Shown piece by piece: positions 58,631 to 64,000 of a stretch of 64,000 nucleotides of DNA. The notes beneath the pieces are model-generated. The model was not told the origin of the DNA. It did not search any database and was given only the letters and a program-made list of their open reading frames with translations. The first letter of the stretch is position 1. Each line of letters starts with the position of its first letter. The DNA comes from Pseudomonas iranensis (GTDB taxonomy: Bacteria; Pseudomonadota; Gammaproteobacteria; Pseudomonadales; Pseudomonadaceae): positions 4,625,501 through 4,689,500 of the forward strand of contig NZ_CP077092.1 in assembly GCF_014268585.2 (NCBI RefSeq), given 5' to 3'. Position numbers and translations under genes: made by a program.

Positions 58631-60286
58631 TCAATCCTGCCACAGCACCGCCTCGCTGCGCGCGCTCCATTCTTCGAAGCGCGGCCCGTAGCGATCCTCG
58701 ATAACGTTGCGTTTGATCTTCAGGGTCGGCGTGAGGAAGCCGTTATCCACCGCCCAGCTGTCCTTGACCACCACCAGCCGGCGCAGGCGTTCGTGCTTGT
58801 CGAGGGCGGCGTTGACCTCTTCCAGCAGCTTTTCCAGGCTCGCGTGCAGGCTGGCACGAGGCTCTTGCTGATTGACCGTCGACAGCACGCACAAGCCCAG
58901 CGGCGCACTCAGGCCATCGCCGACCACGCACACCTGTTCGATGCGCGAATGCACGGCCAGACGGTTTTCAATTGGCGCCGGTGCGACGTATTTGCCTTTA
59001 CTGGTCTTGAAGATTTCCTTGAGTCGCCCGGTCAGGCGCAGGCGCCCTTCGCTGTCCTGCTCACCCTTGTCGCCGGTGCGCAGAAAGCCGTCTGCGGTCA
59101 GCGTCTCAGCAGTTTTCTGCGGTTCCTTGAAATAGCCGAGCATGTTGGCCTGGCTGCGCACCTGCACTTCGCCGGACTCATCGATGCGCACCTCCACTTC
59201 CGGGCACGGCTGGCCAATCCAGCCCTGCTTGTATCGCCCCGGCAGGCAGATATGCGAATAGCCGCAGCCCTCGGTCATGCCGTACACCTCCAGCACATCG
59301 AGGCCAAGTTTCTGATACCAGGCGAGCAAGGTCTGCGGTACCGGCGCAGCGCCGGACAACGCCACGCGCAAGGCATCCAGGCCGAGCCCGGCGAGCACTT
59401 TGTGCCCGACCCGCTTGCCGATGAAGGGCAGCCCGAGGAGAAAGTCCAGACGCTGCGCCGGGATCTTGCTGTAAACACCCATCTGGAATTTGGTCCAGAT
59501 ACGCGGCACGCCGAACATTGCCGTAGGCCGCGCGCGCTGCAGATCGGTGATGAAAGTATCCAGGCTTTCGGCGAAGAACACTGTCTGCCCGGTGTAGATC
59601 GACGCCAGTTCGACAAACATGCGTTCGGCAACGTGGCACAGCGGCAGATACGACAGCAGCCGATCGTTCTCGTTGAGCCCGAACAGCTGCGTGCCACGGC
59701 TGGTGGCGAAACCGAGATTGGCGAAACTGTGCATCACGCCTTTGGGCAGGCCAGTGGTGCCGGAGGTGTAAATGATCGTCGCCAATTGCTCGGCGGCGGG
59801 GCGTGGATCGTCCTGGATTGGCGAACAGCTCTGCAGGTCCGCCCAGCTGTAATCGAACTCGCCTGGCGGATGCAGCGGCAGGCTGATGGTCGGCAGGCCC
59901 GCCGGCACGCCCTGCGACATGCCCGCCCAGTCATCCAGTTTGCCGATGAACGCCAGCGCACTTTCCGAATGCGTCAGCACCTGCGCCACGGATTCAGCGG
60001 TGAGATTGGGGTACAGCGGCACCGACACATGCCCGGCCATCCAGATCGCCAGATCGGCGATGATCCAGTGCGCGCAGTTTTTCGAGATCAAGGCGATGTG
60101 GCTGCCGGGCGGCAACTCTCGCGCTCGCAACCAGTGCGCGGCGCAGCGTGCCTGATGGCCGACATCGGCCCAAGTCAGCGTCTCGACCTGGCCACCGCCG
60201 ATCGGCTGCACCAGAAAGCGCTGGCGCGGATGCCGGGCTTCCCGTTCGTAGAACACGTCCAGCGGCAAACGGAAGGCGGCAGACAT
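58631..60286 (-). CDS. AMP-binding long-chain acyl-CoA ligase family protein
   Basis: A 551-residue adenylate-forming ligase. The core motif TSGTTGLPKGVMHS, the EVYGMTEGCGYS segment, and the C-terminal GDKGEQDSEGRLRLTGRLKE loop are visible. The C-terminal lid is shorter than in E. coli FadD, as in the FadD15/long-chain AMP-binding class. AGGAG lies 8 bases before the ATG at 60286. It heads a two-gene unit with the thioesterase. Chain-length preference is not determinable. Confidence 0.91.
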   Translation of the reverse strand: MSAAFRLPLDVFYEREARHPRQRFLVQPIGGGQVETLTWADVGHQARCAAHWLRARELPPGSHIALISKNCAHWIIADLAIWMAGHVSVPLYPNLTAESVAQVLTHSESALAFIGKLDDWAGMSQGVPAGLPTISLPLHPPGEFDYSWADLQSCSPIQDDPRPAAEQLATIIYTSGTTGLPKGVMHSFANLGFATSRGTQLFGLNENDRLLSYLPLCHVAERMFVELASIYTGQTVFFAESLDTFITDLQRARPTAMFGVPRIWTKFQMGVYSKIPAQRLDFLLGLPFIGKRVGHKVLAGLGLDALRVALSGAAPVPQTLLAWYQKLGLDVLEVYGMTEGCGYSHICLPGRYKQGWIGQPCPEVEVRIDESGEVQVRSQANMLGYFKEPQKTAETLTADGFLRTGDKGEQDSEGRLRLTGRLKEIFKTSKGKYVAPAPIENRLAVHSRIEQVCVVGDGLSAPLGLCVLSTVNQQEPRASLHASLEKLLEEVNAALDKHERLRRLVVVKDSWAVDNGFLTPTLKIKRNVIEDRYGPRFEEWSARSEAVLWQD

Positions 60287-60389
60287 GCGACTCGCTCCTG
60301 TTTTTTTGGTCTGGAGCAAGCGTAGTCAACCAAGCAAGTGCTTGGTTGGAATTTTCAAACAAATAATTTCATGGATTGGCAGAAATCAA

Positions 60390-60478
60390 TGTGGGAGCGA
60401 GCCTGCTCGCGAATGCAGTATGTCAGCCCCAAAAAGGGTGAATGACACGCCGCCTTCGCGAGCAGGCTCGCTCCCACA
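60390..60478. repeat. REPIN between ligase and sixA genes
   Basis: Inverted pair of class A REP cores, TGTGGGAGCGAGCCTGCTCG at 60390 and its inverted copy ending at 60478. It is downstream of sixA and about 100 bases upstream of the ligase ATG. Confidence 0.92.
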
Positions 60479-60489
60479 GGGATATGGCG

Positions 60490-60942
60490 TTAAGGGTGCT
60501 TGAGGCCATTGAGCTTCATCGAGCCAATCAGCAGCTCGCTGTGCTCAAGCTCCGCCAGCCCCGCCGTACTGACCCGCTCCGGCGGATGCCCGGCGCCGTG
60601 CTGCAGATAGCTGAGCAGATTGCCCACCAACGGGTTGTGGCTGACCAGCAGCACATTGCTCACCGCGACCAATTGCTCGGCGACCTTGTCCGGATCGCTC
60701 TCCGGCGTCAGCCACTCGACCGTACGGATCTCCGGCTCGAACCCCAGCGCCTCGCGCACGATCTGCGCGGTTTGCTGCGCGCGCAGATAAGGGCTGGCGT
60801 AGATCGCCGTCAGCGGCTGGCCCATCAGATGCGCCGCGCTGCGCAGAACTTCTTTACGACCATGCTCGGTCAGCTCGCGCTCGGAATCGATTTTCGAGCC
60901 GTGAGGCACCGCCTCACCATGACGCAATACCCACAGTTTCAT
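60490..60942 (-). CDS. sixA: Phosphohistidine phosphatase SixA
   Basis: A 150-residue histidine-phosphatase-superfamily enzyme: RHG at 7-9 with the catalytic H8, and the second histidine in LVSHNPLVG. SixA removes phosphate from HPt domains and phosphotransferase proteins. It overlaps the DUF4389 gene by 4 bases. Confidence 0.93.
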   Translation of the reverse strand: MKLWVLRHGEAVPHGSKIDSERELTEHGRKEVLRSAAHLMGQPLTAIYASPYLRAQQTAQIVREALGFEPEIRTVEWLTPESDPDKVAEQLVAVSNVLLVSHNPLVGNLLSYLQHGAGHPPERVSTAGLAELEHSELLIGSMKLNGLKHP

Positions 60943-61286
60943 AGCTTGGGCTCCTCATCGCGCACCGGATGCGCGGCCGGGGCGACGGTGTGCGGCGCTT
61001 CCCCTTCCGGGGTGCGCGGCGCCGGCCAGTCGGCGAACGGCCAGGGCTTCTGGTCACTGTGGAACGTGCCGAAGCGGCCGATCTGCGCGAGGAACTGGCT
61101 GAGGCTGTCGCCGAAATTCATCAGGCTGGCGCTCGGTGCGCCGTAGATCAGGCGGTAGATCAGTTGCACCAATACCACCGCTCCGAGGATGAACTGCGCG
61201 ACTTGCCAGACCAGCAGATAAACGATCATCCACAACACCCGCAGGAGGATGGATTCGTACTGGGTTTCGCTTTTCGGATCGTTCAT
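60939..61286 (-). CDS. DUF4389 membrane protein
   Basis: A 115-residue protein with one strong hydrophobic segment pair (about 14-47) and a Pro/Ala-rich cytoplasmic tail, fitting DUF4389. Function unknown. It lies between gpsA and sixA; the 30-base gap to gpsA and 4-base overlap with sixA make gpsA-DUF4389-sixA a likely operon, which is conserved in Pseudomonas. Confidence 0.87.
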   Translation of the reverse strand: MNDPKSETQYESILLRVLWMIVYLLVWQVAQFILGAVVLVQLIYRLIYGAPSASLMNFGDSLSQFLAQIGRFGTFHSDQKPWPFADWPAPRTPEGEAPHTVAPAAHPVRDEEPKL

Positions 61287-61316
61287 GGCTTGCTTCCTGT
61301 CCGTGTAACAGCTGAA

Positions 61317-62342
61317 TCAGTTGAAACCGCTGGTGGAAATAAAGTCGACGTCGGTTTTCGGCTCGGCACGCATCAGTAGACCGATCACCTGCTCCAGCGT
61401 GCGTCCTTCGAACAGGATCGCGTGCAGCCCGGCGACCAGCGGCATGTACACGCCGACTTCCTGGGACTTGGCCTTGAGCACCTTGAGGGTGTTGACCCCT
61501 TCGGCGACCTCGCCAAGACGCGACACCGCTTCGTCGAGGCTCAAGCCCTGACCGAGGGCGAAGCCGACCTGGTAGTTGCGGCTTTTGGGCGATGAACAGG
61601 TGACGATCAGATCGCCAACCCCGGCCAGACCAAGGAAGGTCATCGGGTTGGCGCCTTGATTCACCGCAAAGCGGGTCATCTCGGCCAAGGCGCGAGTGAT
61701 CAGCATGCTCTTGGTGTTCTCGCCCATTTCCAATGCCACCGCCATGCCGGCGATGATCGCGTAAACGTTTTTCAACGCGCCGCCCAGCTCGACACCGAAA
61801 CGGTCGGCGCTGGCGTAGACGCGGAAGGTGCGCCCGTGCAGGGCGGCTTGCACCGCTTTGCACAGTTCTTCGTCTTCACTGGCGACCACCGTGGCGGTCA
61901 GTGCGTGCTCGGCGATTTCCCGCGCCAGGTTCGGACCGGACAACACGCCAATGCGCGCCTGCGGGGCGATCTCTTCGAGAATCTGGCTCATCAGCTTGAA
62001 GGTCTGCGCTTCGATGCCTTTGGTCAGGCTGACCAGCATCTTGCCGCTCAAACGCTCGGCGTGGGCGGCGAGTACCGTGCGCAAGGCGCTGGATGGCAGC
62101 GCGACAAAGCACAGATCGCAGGCATCGAGAGTGGCTTGCAGGTCGGTGACAGCAGTCACGCCCGGGAGAATCTTGATGCCTTTGAGATAACGCGGGTTTT
62201 CGCGGTTGACCCGGATGGCCTCGGCCTGCTCGGGGTCACGCATCCACTGAAGGACTTGATGGCCGTTCTCGGCCAGCAGATTGGCCACGGCGGTACCAAA
62301 ACTTCCGCCTCCCAGGACCGCAATCGGGCGCTGTTCAGTCAT
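61317..62342 (-). CDS. gpsA: NAD(P)+-dependent glycerol-3-phosphate dehydrogenase
   Basis: Makes sn-glycerol-3-phosphate from DHAP for phospholipid synthesis. The 341-residue protein has the dinucleotide motif [11 protein letters not shown] (about 10-20), the catalytic lysine in SLTKGIE, and the [10 protein letters not shown] segment. The ATG at 62342 is chosen over a TTG two codons upstream. First gene of the gpsA-DUF4389-sixA run. Confidence 0.97.
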   Translation of the reverse strand: MTEQRPIAVLGGGSFGTAVANLLAENGHQVLQWMRDPEQAEAIRVNRENPRYLKGIKILPGVTAVTDLQATLDACDLCFVALPSSALRTVLAAHAERLSGKMLVSLTKGIEAQTFKLMSQILEEIAPQARIGVLSGPNLAREIAEHALTATVVASEDEELCKAVQAALHGRTFRVYASADRFGVELGGALKNVYAIIAGMAVALEMGENTKSMLITRALAEMTRFAVNQGANPMTFLGLAGVGDLIVTCSSPKSRNYQVGFALGQGLSLDEAVSRLGEVAEGVNTLKVLKAKSQEVGVYMPLVAGLHAILFEGRTLEQVIGLLMRAEPKTDVDFISTSGFN

Positions 62343-62539
62343 ATGCAATCCGTTAATCCATACCAGTGGCGATGCCGGGCATTATACGGGGCGACCCGGT
62401 GGCGGCCAGCCCCAGCAACAATTACCGACATTTGTAGGAAGAAGACCAATAAAACCTAGGAAAATGCCTGCAACGTCACTGGAAAAGTCGCCGCCCTCGG
62501 TTAACATGCGCGCCAATTCTTCTCTCTGCAGGCTGTGTC

Positions 62540-64000
62540 GTGTTTTCTGGCCCTCCTCCCCCGCGCTCGCCGCTGCTCCTGGCGCTGCTGTTCAGCCCGC
62601 TGGTGCTGGCGGACGATCTGTTCGTCGACAGCCAGACGCTGCCGCAGGTGCTCACGGCCACGCGGCTGAAACAGACGCCAGCGGAAGTGCCCGGGAGCAT
62701 GACCGTTCTCGACAGCGAACTGATCAGCGCCAGCGGTGCCCGCGACATCAGCGAGCTACTGCGACTGGTGCCGGGGATGATGGTTGGCAGCATCAACGGC
62801 AATCAGCCGGCGGTGAATTACCACGGCACCAACGCCAGCGAAGCACGGCGCATGCAGGTGTTGATCGATGGCCGTTCGGTGTACCGCGCCGGCCTGGCGA
62901 CGGTGGACTGGAGCGATATCCCGGTAGCGATGGAAGACATTGACCGGATCGAGGTGTTTCGCGGCCCGAACACGGTCAGTTACGGTGCCAACGCGCTGAT
63001 GGCGGTGATCAACATCATCACCCGCCACCCGGCCGACAGCCATGGCACGCGCCTGAAAATCACCCGTGGCCAGCGTGGCATCAACGACTTTTATGCCAGT
63101 CAGGGCACCGGGTGGGATGGCGGTGATCTGCGCCTGTCGCTGTCCGGCCAGGAAGACGACGGTTTCGACAGCGACCGCAACGGCGCCGATTATCGCGACA
63201 GTCGACGCTTGAATCGTCTGAGCCTGGCGGTCAGCCACGACCTCAATGAAGGACAAAGCCTCGACTGGCAGCTCAACGCCAAGGACGGCAGCAATCAGCG
63301 ACCTTATACCTACCGCCCGGTGTTCTCGGGGATTACCGACGCCGGGAACAATTCCGACGTGGTGGCCAAGGATTACGCCGGTTCGGTGCGCTGGAACCTC
63401 GATATCAATCCCGAACATAGCCTTTATGTGCAAGGTTCGGCGCAGCACTGGGATCGCCAGCAAGTCTGGCGCGCCTGCGATGCCGAGGTGTCGTTCAGCC
63501 CCGAGCTGGCGCAGCTGTGGCAGCTCAACCCGAATTACACCGAACGGCTGGCGCGCAACATCAACCAGTTCACCGGCCCCGGCGCGGCACCCGGCACGCC
63601 GCAGGAAATGGCGCTGGCCAATCAAGTGCTCGAACAATGGCGCAACGGCGCCAGCCAGACCTTGTGCGGCGATATCGACCAGAGCGCCCGCGAATCGCGC
63701 TACGACCTCGAACTGCAGGACACCCTCAGCCTGTCCGACAGCCTGCGACTGGTCAGCGGCCTCAACTACCGCTACGACCGCGCCGATTCCGAGACCTATT
63801 TCAACGGCACCCTCGACGACACCACCTGGCGCGCCTTCGGCCAACTGGAATGGCGGGCTACCGAGCACTGGCTGCTGCAGGGCGGGGCGATGTTCGAAGA
63901 CACGCAACTGATCGGCAGTTCGCTGACCCCGCGCTTCGCGGTCAACTACCTGATCAACCCGCGTCATGGCCTGCGCGCGGTGTACTCGGAAGCGATCCGC
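62540..64000 (+). CDS. TonB-dependent outer-membrane receptor (partial, C-terminus outside window)
   Basis: Imports siderophores, cobalamin or similar ligands through the outer membrane with TonB-ExbBD energy. The window holds about 487 codons: signal peptide (cut after PLVLA), a TonB-box/plug start (LPQVLTATRLKQ), plug motifs VLIDGRSVYR and DRIEVFRGPNTVSYGANALMAVINIITR, then beta-strands. The GTG at 62540 gives a proper signal peptide, but no good Shine-Dalgarno is seen, so the start is uncertain. No Fur box was found in 62343-62539. The plug resembles colicin I/cobalamin-type receptors. Confidence 0.88.
   Translation, partial: MFSGPPPPRSPLLLALLFSPLVLADDLFVDSQTLPQVLTATRLKQTPAEVPGSMTVLDSELISASGARDISELLRLVPGMMVGSINGNQPAVNYHGTNASEARRMQVLIDGRSVYRAGLATVDWSDIPVAMEDIDRIEVFRGPNTVSYGANALMAVINIITRHPADSHGTRLKITRGQRGINDFYASQGTGWDGGDLRLSLSGQEDDGFDSDRNGADYRDSRRLNRLSLAVSHDLNEGQSLDWQLNAKDGSNQRPYTYRPVFSGITDAGNNSDVVAKDYAGSVRWNLDINPEHSLYVQGSAQHWDRQQVWRACDAEVSFSPELAQLWQLNPNYTERLARNINQFTGPGAAPGTPQEMALANQVLEQWRNGASQTLCGDIDQSARESRYDLELQDTLSLSDSLRLVSGLNYRYDRADSETYFNGTLDDTTWRAFGQLEWRATEHWLLQGGAMFEDTQLIGSSLTPRFAVNYLINPRHGLRAVYSEAIR

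Noticed and set aside
62343..62539. Fur box upstream of the TonB-dependent receptor
   Set aside because: No sequence near the GATAATGATAATCATTATC consensus was found there.

Overview
The window is chromosomal DNA from a Pseudomonas of the P. fluorescens group. The evidence is the gene order (fab cluster with plsX-rpmF-yceD, rne/rluC, the comEC-exbBD-lpxK-kdsB-murB block), the GC-rich coding style, and intergenic spaces filled with the palindromic REP sequences (GGGAGCGAGCCTGCTCGC type) typical of these species. No phage, insertion sequence or CRISPR array was found. Both ends are cut inside genes: holB on the left and a TonB-dependent receptor on the right.

Region by region. 1-8600 (minus strand): yceD-rpmF-plsX-fabD-fabG-acpP-fabF-pabC-mltG-tmk-holB, joining phospholipid and fatty-acid synthesis to folate, peptidoglycan, dTMP and replication functions. 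8700-12000: maf (plus), then sppA, a HAD phosphatase and rluC (minus). 12000-16000: rne with a promoter that predicts a leader of about 635 nt. 16100-20500: a Tat-exported molybdenum hydroxylase (IorAB type) with XdhC and MocA maturation genes. 20700-27600: comEC, then exbB-exbD-lpxK-ycaR-kdsB-LMW-PTP-murB, a cell-envelope block. 27700-34800: a DUF2062 gene, an ABC-2 exporter, a glutathione transferase, a transglutaminase-like protein, and fadE with a small partner. 35000-42000: a LysR regulator, then AlaX-type editing protein, 2-oxoglutarate/iron oxygenase and LysE exporter, followed by a secreted M20 dipeptidase and a MATE pump. 42100-42700: tandem duplicate tRNA-Gly/tRNA-Glu pairs with one strong promoter. 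42900-52500: a conserved unknown, a chemoreceptor, a MocR regulator, an SDR, an MDR reductase, pyrF and a two-component system. 52500-54150: a REP array and a larger dispersed repeat. 54150-64000: an AI-2E-family permease, a DUF4892 protein, two alpha/beta hydrolases, a thioesterase and acyl-CoA ligase pair, sixA, a DUF4389 protein, gpsA and the TonB receptor.

Two things stand out. First, a dispersed intergenic element of about 355 bp occurs twice (35018-35374 and 53796-54148) with a third 3' fragment (43906-43954). The two full copies differ by compensatory base changes in three separate hairpins, and each copy ends within 2-16 bp of the stop codon of a minus-strand gene, always in the same orientation. 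This suggests a conserved RNA or DNA structure. Second, the set alanyl-tRNA-editing-like protein, Fe(II)/2OG oxygenase and LysE exporter looks like a compact module that makes, tolerates and exports a modified amino acid; this is an inference from domains and gene order.
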